The notes beneath the pieces were generated by a model. That model did no database searches, was not told the DNA's origin, and saw only the letters and a list, made by a program, of their open reading frames with translations. The translations under genes were made by a program, and so were the position numbers. A DNA stretch of 38,468 bases. Source: AWTP1-13 sp036280295. GTDB lineage: Bacteria; Pseudomonadota; Alphaproteobacteria; Rhizobiales; Hyphomicrobiaceae. Numbering within the stretch: the first letter of the stretch is position 1; every line of letters starts with the position of its first letter. Shown here in pieces: positions 9,333 through 17,820 of the stretch. The stretch covers positions 1-38,468 of the forward strand of contig DASURA010000072.1 in NCBI GenBank assembly GCA_036280295.1, given 5' to 3'.

Positions 9333-12300
9333 ATGCGCCGAGACGAGGGACAGCGTGCCGGCGAGGCCGCCGCCGGCGGTTTCGCGGAGGCGAGTGCGAC
9401 TGGCGGCCGCCAGAGCGCGGTTCCGCCAGGCGTCACGCCCTCCATGGCCCAGTTCCTGGAGATCAAGGCTGCCAATCCGGGCTGCCTTCTGTTCTATCGA
9501 ATGGGAGACTTCTACGAGCTGTTCTTTGACGATGCGATAACAGCGGCGGAGGCGCTCGGCATCGTCCTCACCAAGCGCGGCAAGCACCTTGGCGAGGACA
9601 TTCCCATGTGCGGGGTGCCGGTTCACCGTTCCGACGAATACTTGCAGCGACTGATCGCGAGCGGCTTTCGCGTCGCTGTGTGCGAGCAGATGGAAGATCC
9701 TGCTGCCGCGAGGAAACGCGGGTCGAAGGCCGTTGTGCATCGCGATGTCGTGCGGCTGGTGACGCCGGGGACGCTGACCGAGGACAGCCTGCTCGATGCG
9801 AGGGCGCGCAATTATCTGACCGCGATTGCAGGTGTCAGGCCCTCGGGGTCTGACACCAAGGCTTCCTTCAGGGCTCCCAAGGCCATGCCCATCGCGCTGG
9901 CCTCGCTTGATATCTCCACCGGCGAGCTCGAGGTCGGCGAGGTGGCGCTGGCGGATCTTGCCGGGGAGATCGTGCGCCTCGGCTCCAGCGAGGTGATCGC
10001 CGCTGATGCCGCACTGGCCGATCCGGACGTAGCCAAGGCGGTCGCCTTCGGCCGCTGCGCCACCACGCCGGTGCCGGCCGCCACCTTCGACAGCCTGGCC
10101 GGCGAGCGCCAGCTCAAGACGCAGCTCGGCATCGCCGATCTCGCGGCGTTCGGTGCGTTCTCGAAAGCCGAGCTGGCGGCCGTCGGTGCACTGCTCAAAT
10201 ACGTCGAGCTCACCCAGATCGGGCGCAAGCCGTGCCTGCGCCCGCCGCGCCGCAGCGGCTCGTCACAGCACCTCATCATCGACGCCGCTACGCGCGCCAG
10301 CCTGGAGCTCACCCGCTCCACCTCGGGCGACCGCAAGGCAAGCCTGCTCGCCGCCATTGACCGCACTGTCACCGGCCCCGGCGCGCGCGAGCTCACCTCG
10401 CGGCTCGCGAGCCCGCTCGTCGACGTGCATGCCATCGGCGCCCGCCTCGACGCAGTGGAGATGCTGCGCGAGGACGAGGCGCTGCGCGAGGACCTGCGCC
10501 GCGCGCTGCGGCATACGTCCGATCTCGCCCGCGCCATGGCCCGCCTCGCCCTGCAGCGCGGCGGCCCGCGCGACCTTGGCGCCGTTCGCGATGCGCTGGC
10601 AACGGCGCAGACGTGTGCGGAGCTGCTGCGCAAGGCTGCCGGGGCATTTCCCGCGCCGGGAGACCAGACCGTCGATGCTTCAAGAAACGCGCGCCCCATC
10701 GTCCCCTCCCCCGGAGCGCCGGAGGCGCGCGCCAATAGCGTGGAGAGGGACAGGGTGGGGGGGGATTCCAGAGCGTCGAAGGGAGGGGTTCCCCCCACCC
10801 CTGACCCCTCCCCACAAGGGGGAGGGGAATCCGGTCGAGCGAGTGGTAAGCGAGGGAACTCCCCCCTGCCGGGCACGCTGGCGTTGATCACCGAGCGCCT
10901 GGCAGCGTGCGATGGCTCGCTGCAGCCGATGCTGACGCGGGCAGTGGTGGACGATCCGCCGCATCTGAAGCGCGACGGCGGCTTTGTGCGCGAGGGCTAC
11001 TCGGCAGATCTCGATCAAGCGCGCAGTCTGCGCGACGACGGCCGCAAGGTGATGGCGGCGCTGGAGGCCAAGTATATCCAGGCGACCGGCATCAAGGCAC
11101 TCAAGGTGCGCCACAACAACATCCTGGGCTACTACATCGAGGTGCCGGCCGGTGCCGCCAGGCCGCTCACCTTGGCGCCCCTCAACGAGATGTTCCGTCA
11201 CCGCCAGACCATGGCCGGGGCCATGCGCTTCACCACCGAGGAGCTGCGAGAGACCGAGAGCCGAATCGTCTCGGCCGCAGACCGGGCTCTCACCCTGGAG
11301 CAGGACATCTTCGCCGAGCTGGCGGCTGCGATTGCAGCGCAGGACCGCGCCTTGGGCGAGGTGGCCGGCGCGCTGGCGGATCTCGATTGCGAGGCCGGTC
11401 TGGCCGAGGTGGCGGCACGCGAGGGCTATACACGGCCGGTGCTCGACGACAGCACCGCGTTCGAGATCGTCGGCGGGCGCCATCCGGTTGTGGAGCAGGC
11501 GCTAAGGTCCTCTGCCGACGGCGGCCAGTTCATCGAGAACGACTGCCGGCTTACGGATGGCCTCGGAGGGGGCGTACCGTGCGGGTCTGACCCCATGAAC
11601 GATCAATTCGGTGGTGCCCTGGGATCAGACCTGGAGGGTCCGACACCCTCCCGCCTGTGGCTCGTTACCGGCCCGAACATGGCCGGCAAGTCCACATTCC
11701 TGCGCCAGAATGCGCTGATCGTGGTGCTGGCGCAGATGGGCGCGTTCGTGCCGGCGCGCGCAGCCCGCATCGGCATCGTCGACCGGCTGTTCTCGCGCGT
11801 CGGCGCCGCCGATGACCTGGCGCGCGGGCGCTCCACCTTCATGGTGGAGATGGTGGAGACGGCTGGCATCCTGAACCAGGCGACACCACGCTCGCTCGTC
11901 ATTCTCGACGAGATCGGCCGCGGCACCGCCACCTTCGACGGCCTCTCCATCGCCTGGGCGGTGGTGGAGTATCTGAGCGAGGTCTCGCAGTGTCGCGCCT
12001 TGTTCGCCACGCACTATCATGAGCTGACAGCGCTCGCGGGCCGCCTGCCCGAGGTGGCCTGCGTCACCATGGAGGTGGCCGAGTGGAAGGACGAGATCCG
12101 CTTCCTGCACCACGTCAAGTCCGGTGCCGCCGATCGCAGCTATGGCATCCAGGTCGCCAAGCTCGCCGGCCTGCCGGCGGCGGTGACGCGGCGGGCGGGT
12201 CAGGTGCTGGCGCTCTTGGAGAAGGGTAACGGCAAGGCTACCGATGGGGCGCCGCTGCTGGAGGAGCTGCCGCTGTTCGCGGCGGCGGGGAGGCCTCACG

Positions 12301-12455
12301 CGGCTGCGGCGGGCTTTGCGGAAGATGCTGGGTCGCAAGAGCCCAAACCATCGCCACTGCAGATGGAACTGGCAGATGTCGATCCTGATGAGCTCACGCC
12401 GAAGGAGGCCTTGGAGGTGCTGTACCGGTTGAAGAAGATCGCGCGGCGCGAGTGA
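9333..12455 (+). CDS. mutS: DNA mismatch repair protein MutS, with three in-frame insertions
   Basis: From 9333 the protein has 1040 residues, against about 860-910 in most relatives. The mismatch-reading motif YRMGDFYELFFDDA lies near residue 55. The lever/clamp stretch KVRHNNILGYYIEVPAG, Walker A GPNMAGKSTFLRQNA, LVILDEIGRGTATFDG (Walker B) and ATHYHELT are all intact, so it should work. The extra length comes from segments with no counterpart in the family: about 9828-9885, 10675-10866 and 11559-11652, each containing palindromic repeat DNA (listed separately). Other possible starts are ATG 9249, 9297 and 9444. ATG 9333 was chosen because GGGGGA lies just upstream, but it is not certain. 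Confidence 0.95.
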   Translation: MRRDEGQRAGEAAAGGFAEASATGGRQSAVPPGVTPSMAQFLEIKAANPGCLLFYRMGDFYELFFDDAITAAEALGIVLTKRGKHLGEDIPMCGVPVHRSDEYLQRLIASGFRVAVCEQMEDPAAARKRGSKAVVHRDVVRLVTPGTLTEDSLLDARARNYLTAIAGVRPSGSDTKASFRAPKAMPIALASLDISTGELEVGEVALADLAGEIVRLGSSEVIAADAALADPDVAKAVAFGRCATTPVPAATFDSLAGERQLKTQLGIADLAAFGAFSKAELAAVGALLKYVELTQIGRKPCLRPPRRSGSSQHLIIDAATRASLELTRSTSGDRKASLLAAIDRTVTGPGARELTSRLASPLVDVHAIGARLDAVEMLREDEALREDLRRALRHTSDLARAMARLALQRGGPRDLGAVRDALATAQTCAELLRKAAGAFPAPGDQTVDASRNARPIVPSPGAPEARANSVERDRVGGDSRASKGGVPPTPDPSPQGGGESGRASGKRGNSPLPGTLALITERLAACDGSLQPMLTRAVVDDPPHLKRDGGFVREGYSADLDQARSLRDDGRKVMAALEAKYIQATGIKALKVRHNNILGYYIEVPAGAARPLTLAPLNEMFRHRQTMAGAMRFTTEELRETESRIVSAADRALTLEQDIFAELAAAIAAQDRALGEVAGALADLDCEAGLAEVAAREGYTRPVLDDSTAFEIVGGRHPVVEQALRSSADGGQFIENDCRLTDGLGGGVPCGSDPMNDQFGGALGSDLEGPTPSRLWLVTGPNMAGKSTFLRQNALIVVLAQMGAFVPARAARIGIVDRLFSRVGAADDLARGRSTFMVEMVETAGILNQATPRSLVILDEIGRGTATFDGLSIAWAVVEYLSEVSQCRALFATHYHELTALAGRLPEVACVTMEVAEWKDEIRFLHHVKSGAADRSYGIQVAKLAGLPAAVTRRAGQVLALLEKGNGKATDGAPLLEELPLFAAAGRPHAAAAGFAEDAGSQEPKPSPLQMELADVDPDELTPKEALEVLYRLKKIARRE
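9831..9857. repeat. Palindromic segment inside mutS (insertion 1)
   Basis: GGTGTCAG at 9831-9838 pairs perfectly with CTGACACC at 9850-9857. It lies in codons for VRPSGSDTK, part of a short stretch extra to the family between LTAIAG and IALASLDISTGE. The TCAGAC/GTCTGA core recurs in insertion 3 and at 17099-17107. Confidence 0.5.
10675..10866. repeat. REP-like palindromic element inserted in frame in mutS (insertion 2)
   Basis: About 64 extra codons between the family motifs LLRKAAGAFPAPG and LPGTLALITERLAACD. The DNA is an imperfect palindrome cluster: CCCCTCCCC and GGGGAGGGG type arms (about 10804-10832), plus GGGGGGG and CCCCCC runs at 10757-10800. It encodes a low-complexity peptide with PTPDPSPQGGGE. 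The same CTCCCC-hairpin style occurs between genes at 34144-34320. The insertion keeps the reading frame and has no stop codon. Confidence 0.75.
11559..11652. repeat. Palindromic segment inserted in frame in mutS (insertion 3)
   Basis: About 31 extra codons just before the ATPase domain, between FIENDCRLT and RLWLVTGPNMAGKS. The arms GGTCTGA (11584-11590) and TCAGACC (11625-11631) pair. The inner CCCA/TGGG can extend the stem across one mismatch. Confidence 0.6.
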
Positions 12456-12593
12456 GTTGCTCTCGCGTCTGGTGCGCGCCCCTACCCGGGTTCGTCCGCG
12501 ATATGTTTTGGCGAATCCATAGTCAATCCAGACGCGTCTTTCCCTTCCGTGGTAAGAACGGCCCGTTCAGCCCTGTTCCACCACAAGTGCCCC

Positions 12594-15392
12594 ATGGACA
12601 CCGCCATCGCCCCCCTTGATGCCCCTTGGTTCGACCCGGACTCGGTGAATACCGAGCTGACGCAGCTTGTGCACGCGCACGGGGGCGTGCAGCAGGCACG
12701 GTCGGCCGTGCTTGAGCGCCTCAAGGGGCTGGTGAGGACGGCGCGTGAGGAGTCCGAGCGGCAACTGCTGACAGGCGGCAGCGGAAGCGGAGCGGGGCGG
12801 CGCTGCGCCGAAGGGCTCTCAACTTTCGTGGATGCCCTGCTGCGCGTGGTCTACGACTATACCGTGACGCACGCCTACAGCGTCGAGAACCCATCCTCTT
12901 CCGAGCACATGGCCGTGGTGGCGACCGGCGGCTACGGCCGCGGGCTGCTGGCGCCGCATTCCGATGTCGACCTCCTGTTTCTCCTCCCCTACAAGCAGAC
13001 GCCCTGGGGCGAGAGCGTGGTGGAGCACGTGCTCTACCTGCTCTGGGACCTGGGCCTCAAGGTGGGGCACGCCACGCGCAACGTCGACCAGTCGCTGAAG
13101 CTCGCGCGCGCAGACATGACGATCCGCACGGCCATGCTTGATGGGCGGTTCATACTCGGCGACCGGCCGCTGTTCGAGGAGCTGACCCGGCGCTTCGATG
13201 AAGAGGTGATCCCCGGCACCGCGCAGAAGTTCCTTGAGGCCAAGCTTACCGAGCGCGACCAGCGGCACAAGCGCTCGGGCGAGTCCCGCTATCGCGTCGA
13301 GCCCAACATCAAGGACGGCAAGGGTGGCCTGCGCGACCTGCACACACTGCACTGGCTGGCCAAGTATCTCTATGGCCACGGCCTCGACGGCAGCGGCGAG
13401 AGCCAAGCTTTCACGCGGCACGAGTATGCCACCTTCCGGCGCTGTGAAAGCTTTCTCTGGAGCGTCCGTTGCCACCTGCACTTCCTGGCCGGCCGGCCCG
13501 AGGAGCGGCTCTCCTTCGATGTGCAGCGCGCCATGGCCGACCGCATGGGCTATGCCGACCGCGCCGGTCTGCGTAGTGTCGAGCGGTTCATGAAGCACTA
13601 CTTCCTCGTCGCCAAGGACGTGGGAGATCTCACCACGTTCCTGTGCGCCGCGCTGGAGATCGCTCAGGCCAAGGCACACCCGACGCTGGGGCAGCGGCTC
13701 AACCCGCTGAGCTGGACGCGGCCGGAGAAGCCCGCGGGCGATTTTCGGCTGGAGAACGGCCGCCTCAACGTCACCGATCCCGGCGTGTTCAAGCGCGATC
13801 CGGTCAACCTGATCCGCTTCTTTGCCAAGGCGGAGGAGAACGATTCCTTCTTCCACCCCGATGCCCTGCGGCTGCTGCGGCGCTCCTGGCGCCTGATCGA
13901 CGACAAGCTGCGCAATGACCCAGAGGCCAACCGCATCTTTCTGAAGATGCTGTGCACTCGCAAGAACCCGGAGCCGACTCTGCGGCGCATGAACGAGGCG
14001 GGAGTGCTCGGTCGCTTCATCCCGGATTTCGGCCGCGTGGTCTCTATGATGCAGTTCAACATGTACCACCACTTCACGGTCGATGAGCACCTGATCCGGA
14101 CTATCGGCATGCTGTCGGCAATCGAACGCGGGGTGTCAGTGGACCTGCACCCGCTGACGACGCGCGTGGTCGGCACCATACAGCATCGGCGTGCGCTTTA
14201 CGTGGCGGCCTTCCTGCATGATATCGCCAAGGGGCGCGAGGAGGATCACTCGCTTGTCGGCGTGCGCATCGCCAGGGTGCTGTGCCCGCGCCTCGGACTG
14301 ACTCCGGCCGAGACCGAAACGGTCATGTGGCTCATCGAGCAGCACCTGACCATGAGCCACATCGCCTTCTCGCGCGACATCTCCGATCCGAAGACGGTGC
14401 GCGATTTCGCCAACATCGTGCAGAGCCCGGAGCGGCTGAAGCTGCTCCTGGCGCTCACGGTCGCCGACATCTGCGCGGTCGGACCCGGCATCTGGAATGG
14501 CTGGAAGGGGCAGCTGCTGCGCGCTCTCTATTACGAGACCGAGCCTCTGGTGGCGGGTGGGCACACGCAGCTGCCTGCGCGCGAGCGCATCGCCCGCGCC
14601 CAGGACGAGTTCCGCACCGCCATGACCGACTGGCCGAAGGAGGAAGTGGAGCGCTTCATCGAGCGGCACTACCCTGACTATTGGATGCGGACCGAGACAC
14701 GGACGGCTGTGGATCACGCCAGGATGGTTCGCTCCGCCGAAACTGCCGGCAGCGGGCTCGCCAGCCATGCGATGACCGACGCCTTCACCGCCATCACCGA
14801 GCTGTCGCTGTTGGCCCCCAACCACCCGCGCCTGCTTGCGGCCTTCGCCGGCGCCTGTGCTGCCTCAGGGGCCAACATCTCCAGCGCCCACATCTCGACC
14901 ACCCGCGACGGCTTTGCCCTCGACACCTTCCTGCTCGCCCGCGACTTCGACCTCGACGAGGACGAGTTCCGGCGCGCCGGCCGCATCACCGACACCATCG
15001 AAAAGGTGCTGAAGGGTGAGGTCCGGCTCTCGGAGCTGCTTGCCAGGCAGCGGCCACGACGCGGCAGCCCGATCGGCGCCTTCACGGTGACGCCGGAGGT
15101 GCTGATCGACAATACGCTGTCCAATGAATACACGGTCGTGCAGGTCTCCGGCCTGGACCGCACCGGCCTGCTCCATGAGCTCACCAGTGCCCTGTCGGAT
15201 CTCAACCTCGACATCGCCTCGGCGCATGTCGCCACCTTCGGCGAGAAAGCCGTGGACGTGTTCTACGTCACCGATCTCACCGGCAAGAAAATCAGGAGCC
15301 AGCACCGCCAGCAGGCGATCGAGGACCGCCTGCTGGCCGTCCTGGGTACCTCCGAGAGCGATGATGCCCCCTCCGTGATGAGCGGAGCTTAG
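12594..15392 (+). CDS. glnD: Bifunctional uridylyltransferase/uridylyl-removing enzyme, PII sensor modifier
   Basis: From the ATG at 12594 it has 932 residues, the usual length. The nucleotidyltransferase site GGYGRGLLAPHSDVDLLFLL is near residues 110-130. The GlnD-specific EPNIKDGKGGLRDLHTL follows near 240-256. The HD domain that removes UMP shows HHFTVDEHLIRT and then AAFLHDIAKGREEDHS near 490-550. Two C-terminal ACT domains, which bind glutamine, cover roughly 730-815 and 840-920. GlnD adds or removes UMP on PII proteins according to glutamine level and so controls nitrogen metabolism. An in-frame GTG at 12549 exists but is less likely. It lies 138 bases after mutS, a common alphaproteobacterial order. 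Confidence 0.96.
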   Translation: MDTAIAPLDAPWFDPDSVNTELTQLVHAHGGVQQARSAVLERLKGLVRTAREESERQLLTGGSGSGAGRRCAEGLSTFVDALLRVVYDYTVTHAYSVENPSSSEHMAVVATGGYGRGLLAPHSDVDLLFLLPYKQTPWGESVVEHVLYLLWDLGLKVGHATRNVDQSLKLARADMTIRTAMLDGRFILGDRPLFEELTRRFDEEVIPGTAQKFLEAKLTERDQRHKRSGESRYRVEPNIKDGKGGLRDLHTLHWLAKYLYGHGLDGSGESQAFTRHEYATFRRCESFLWSVRCHLHFLAGRPEERLSFDVQRAMADRMGYADRAGLRSVERFMKHYFLVAKDVGDLTTFLCAALEIAQAKAHPTLGQRLNPLSWTRPEKPAGDFRLENGRLNVTDPGVFKRDPVNLIRFFAKAEENDSFFHPDALRLLRRSWRLIDDKLRNDPEANRIFLKMLCTRKNPEPTLRRMNEAGVLGRFIPDFGRVVSMMQFNMYHHFTVDEHLIRTIGMLSAIERGVSVDLHPLTTRVVGTIQHRRALYVAAFLHDIAKGREEDHSLVGVRIARVLCPRLGLTPAETETVMWLIEQHLTMSHIAFSRDISDPKTVRDFANIVQSPERLKLLLALTVADICAVGPGIWNGWKGQLLRALYYETEPLVAGGHTQLPARERIARAQDEFRTAMTDWPKEEVERFIERHYPDYWMRTETRTAVDHARMVRSAETAGSGLASHAMTDAFTAITELSLLAPNHPRLLAAFAGACAASGANISSAHISTTRDGFALDTFLLARDFDLDEDEFRRAGRITDTIEKVLKGEVRLSELLARQRPRRGSPIGAFTVTPEVLIDNTLSNEYTVVQVSGLDRTGLLHELTSALSDLNLDIASAHVATFGEKAVDVFYVTDLTGKKIRSQHRQQAIEDRLLAVLGTSESDDAPSVMSGA

Positions 15393-15406
15393 CGCCGAAC
15401 AGAAGA

Positions 15407-15572
15407 CGCTACTGCGATGATCGAGAAGTCCGTTTCATCGGTTTGGCTGGGTGGCGAACCGGACTTCTCGATCTGAATCGCACTAGCCATCATAATGTTG
15501 GCTAGCGTCCTTCAGATCGCGAAATTCGTTCCAGCCTTGCGGCACGCTGAGACGAGTTTCGCGATCAGGACA
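15407..15572 (+). repeat. Triple-hairpin dispersed repeat, copy 1
   Basis: Three consecutive inverted repeats. Hairpin 1: GATCGAGAAGTCCG (15419-15432) with CGGACTTCTCGATC (15460-15473). Hairpin 2: CTAGCCA (15483-15489) with TGGCTAG (15499-15505). Hairpin 3: GATCGCGAAATTCGT (15515-15529) with ACGAGTTTCGCGATC (15552-15566, one mismatch). The whole segment recurs inverted at 24596-24765 with roughly 90 percent identity by eye, including the loops. Copy 1 starts 14 bases after the glnD stop and ends where the coding sequence at 15573 stops, so it fills the gap between two convergent genes. Confidence 0.9.
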
Positions 15573-15989
15573 CTACGCAGCGAGCGGCTGCCGATCGGCC
15601 AGCGGCTCGTCTACCGTCGCTTGCTCGGCGGCGGCAACGGCCTTGAGCGGCAGCTCGCGCATGGGCTCCAGCGTCGGCGCGATCGGCATGTGGCAGATCC
15701 TGACGCACTCGAGCACCAGGCGATTGTAGGCATGCTCGGCCGACAGGATTTTCACGGCCGCCTTCTCCTGCAGTTCCGCGACCCTGGGTGCGTGCGCAAA
15801 CGCGCTGCGGGCACGGCTCGCCACCCGCTCCCATTCGGTCTCGCGATCGAGCCTGGGTGCGGCCTGGCTGATGCCGTGCGCGAGGGCACGTCTTTTCCTG
15901 TGCAGGCGATGGCCGATGAGGGCCGCAAGCCCAGCCAGCGTGACCACGATACCAGGAAGAATTGTAATGACGCCGCCAAGGTGATGCAC
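15573..15989 (-). CDS. Small membrane-anchored protein of unknown function
   Basis: 138 residues. One hydrophobic segment at the N-terminus (VITILPGIVVTLAGLAALIG, residues 7-26) is followed by a basic stop-transfer stretch HRLHRKRR, and then a soluble, mostly helical domain of about 100 residues with no motif I recognise. The topology fits an inner-membrane anchor with a cytoplasmic tail. Codon use is like the neighbours. The gene ends exactly at the border of the triple-hairpin repeat, so its last residues could come from repeat-adjacent DNA. The upstream region 15990-16155 is AT-rich and probably holds its promoter. Confidence 0.6.
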   Translation of the reverse strand: MHHLGGVITILPGIVVTLAGLAALIGHRLHRKRRALAHGISQAAPRLDRETEWERVASRARSAFAHAPRVAELQEKAAVKILSAEHAYNRLVLECVRICHMPIAPTLEPMRELPLKAVAAAEQATVDEPLADRQPLAA

Positions 15990-16012
15990 GATCGGTCACC
16001 GCAGGAATGAGG

Positions 16013-16155
16013 GCAGGACGAAGATTTTATGCGCCCGGAATCTAGCTCGAAGGCCTTGCATAAGAATTAATGCCTCACAGCTGATATCCAATGTAGCGCG
16101 AATACGGGGTTTGTGAAGTCTGCAATGATAATAAGAAGTATGGTGATTATTATAT
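16013..16155. promoter_or_regulatory. AT-rich intergenic segment downstream of gluQ
   Basis: This stretch is much richer in A and T than its surroundings, with tracts such as AATGATAATAAGAAGTATGG and ATTATTATATTCAATC. It lies downstream of the gluQ stop and upstream of the minus-strand gene that begins at 15989. The composition fits a promoter region for that gene, but I could not settle on one pair of -35/-10 boxes. Confidence 0.3.
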
Positions 16156-17067
16156 TCAATCATCGAGGCCGACGAGGCGGCGGATCCCGGCAGGGCTCGT
16201 GCCGCCCTCGCGCAGAGATCTGAGGCTGGTATCGCCGGCGCTCTTGGAGAGCTTGCGCCCCCCGGCATCGACGATCAGCCGATGGTGGCGATAGATGGGT
16301 GTCGGCAGACCCAGCAGCACCTGCAGGAGGCAATGCAGATCTGTCGCCGCCATGAGATCGCGGCCGCGCGTCACATGCGTTACCCCTTGCCAGGCGTCAT
16401 CCACCACGACGGCGAGGTGATAGCTGGCGGGCACGTCCTTCCTGACGATCACCGCCTCGCCCCAGCGCTCCGGACGCGCCTTGATGATGCGCGGCTCGCC
16501 GTCATCGCCGAGCTCCGTGAAACTGAGAGGACGATCGTGCTGAAGCTCCGCCGCGGCCTGCTGCGCCGCCTTCATATCGAGGCGCAGGGCAAAGGGGCGG
16601 CCCGCCGCCAGCGCGTCGGTGGCATCCTGTTGGCTCCGGTTCTTCCAGAGTCCGGGGTAGAGCGGTGCGCCGTCGGGGTCGGTGCCGGCTCCGGCCGCTG
16701 CCGCGTCGATCTCGCTGCGCGTGGCAAAGCACCGGTAGAGGACACCGAGCGCCGCAAGCTTCTCTGCGGCGGCACGATAAGCCGGCAGGCGTGTCGACTG
16801 GTGCAGCACCGGCTCCTCCCAGCTGAGCCCCAGCCAGCGCAGGTCGTCGAGAATCGCCTGCACCAGCTCAGGCCGGCTGCGAGCGGCGTCGATATCCTCG
16901 ATCCGCACCAGGAAGCGCCCGCCGAGCGCCTTGGCCTCGCGGTAGCCCACCAGGGCCGACAGGGCATGGCCCAGGTGCAACGCACCGTTGGGGCTGGGCG
17001 CGAAGCGGAAGACTGGGCGGCGCTCGGCGCTCGGGTTGATCGCCGGCGCCAGACCCCTTGCCTCCAT
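16156..17067 (-). CDS. gluQ: Glutamyl-Q tRNA(Asp) synthetase
   Basis: 303 residues, about the size of the catalytic half of glutamyl-tRNA synthetase and without an anticodon-binding domain, which defines GluQ. The HIGH-type motif is in FAPSPNGALHLGHALSALVG near residues 22-41, RIEDIDAAR follows near 57, and the KMSKS counterpart is RKLSKSAGDTSL near 272-283. The enzyme attaches glutamate to queuosine at the wobble position of tRNA(Asp). The zinc ligand region of Escherichia coli GluQ is not well conserved here (a single Cys in VLYRCFATRSE), as in part of the family. It is a single gene, followed on its strand by an AT-rich gap. Confidence 0.92.
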   Translation of the reverse strand: MEARGLAPAINPSAERRPVFRFAPSPNGALHLGHALSALVGYREAKALGGRFLVRIEDIDAARSRPELVQAILDDLRWLGLSWEEPVLHQSTRLPAYRAAAEKLAALGVLYRCFATRSEIDAAAAGAGTDPDGAPLYPGLWKNRSQQDATDALAAGRPFALRLDMKAAQQAAAELQHDRPLSFTELGDDGEPRIIKARPERWGEAVIVRKDVPASYHLAVVVDDAWQGVTHVTRGRDLMAATDLHCLLQVLLGLPTPIYRHHRLIVDAGGRKLSKSAGDTSLRSLREGGTSPAGIRRLVGLDD

Positions 17068-17181
17068 CGTCTCATTTCCTGATGAACGCTGCTGCGTGAG
17101 GTCTGACCCCGATCACCATATCTTTCAAGCATGCTCGTGAGCGCGAGGGAGCTGACCTCGATCCGCCGCCCCTCCCCGCCA

Positions 17182-17705
17182 CTATCCGCAATTGCGGTCC
17201 CCGGCGCGATAGCTGCGCGCGACTCTCTCGACGATGCGATCGTAGATGGCACGCTCCTCGACCGGATAGAGCATTGCCCAGCTGTTGATGCGTCGCCCGT
17301 CGCAGGAGAAGGTCACGCGCTCGTAGAACATGGTGCCAGCGCGCGTTCCGGACAAAACGAACCAGTTGCCGCGCACAGGGGCATAATCGAGCTCGGCGCC
17401 GGGATAGCTTTGCCGGAGCACCAGCTCGCGATACTCGCGCAAGCTCATTCTGTCGGCATTGTCGAGCGCCCCGGCAAGGAGCCGCGCGTTGCCGTCATGC
17501 GAGATCCACACCCGGCCCTCCTCGCTCAGCGGCTCCTGTGGCCTGAACCGGGCGGTCGGGTAGGTCAACGAAAAGCCATACCGCGGGTTGCGGTAGGTGG
17601 CGGTCTCCTCGTCGGGTCGGAATGATTGGGCCGCGGATACCCCCGCAGCGAGGCCAACAACGCCGCCAAGCAGGTTCTCAAGACAGACAGGCGACAGTAC
17701 CTCAT
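17182..17705 (-). CDS. Exported protein of unknown function, with a probable one-base frameshift in its signal peptide
   Basis: The body reads in one frame: SAAQSFRPDEETATYRNPRYGFSLTYP onwards to a stop at 17182, with one Cys near the centre (FSCDGRR) and one near the end (DRNCG). That frame stays open to an ATG at 17820 but has no signal sequence there. The neighbouring frame from the ATG at 17705, with GGGGA five bases upstream, gives a textbook signal peptide MRYCRLSVLRTCLAALLASL. Adding one G in the five-G run (17640-17644) joins it to VSAAQS. I therefore place the true start at 17705 and suspect a deletion or sequence error in that run. An uninterrupted reading would be 17182-17820, 212 residues. 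The function is unknown. Confidence 0.6.
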
Positions 17706-17820
17706 TGGCATCCCCGGATCGCTCAGGGTGCCCCCCGGTCACCGGGAGAAATATTAGTGGCTGCGACCGGCAGGTGGAAGTGGCGTCGAGGGGGAGCCTC
17801 GACGCATCCATCGCCGCCAA

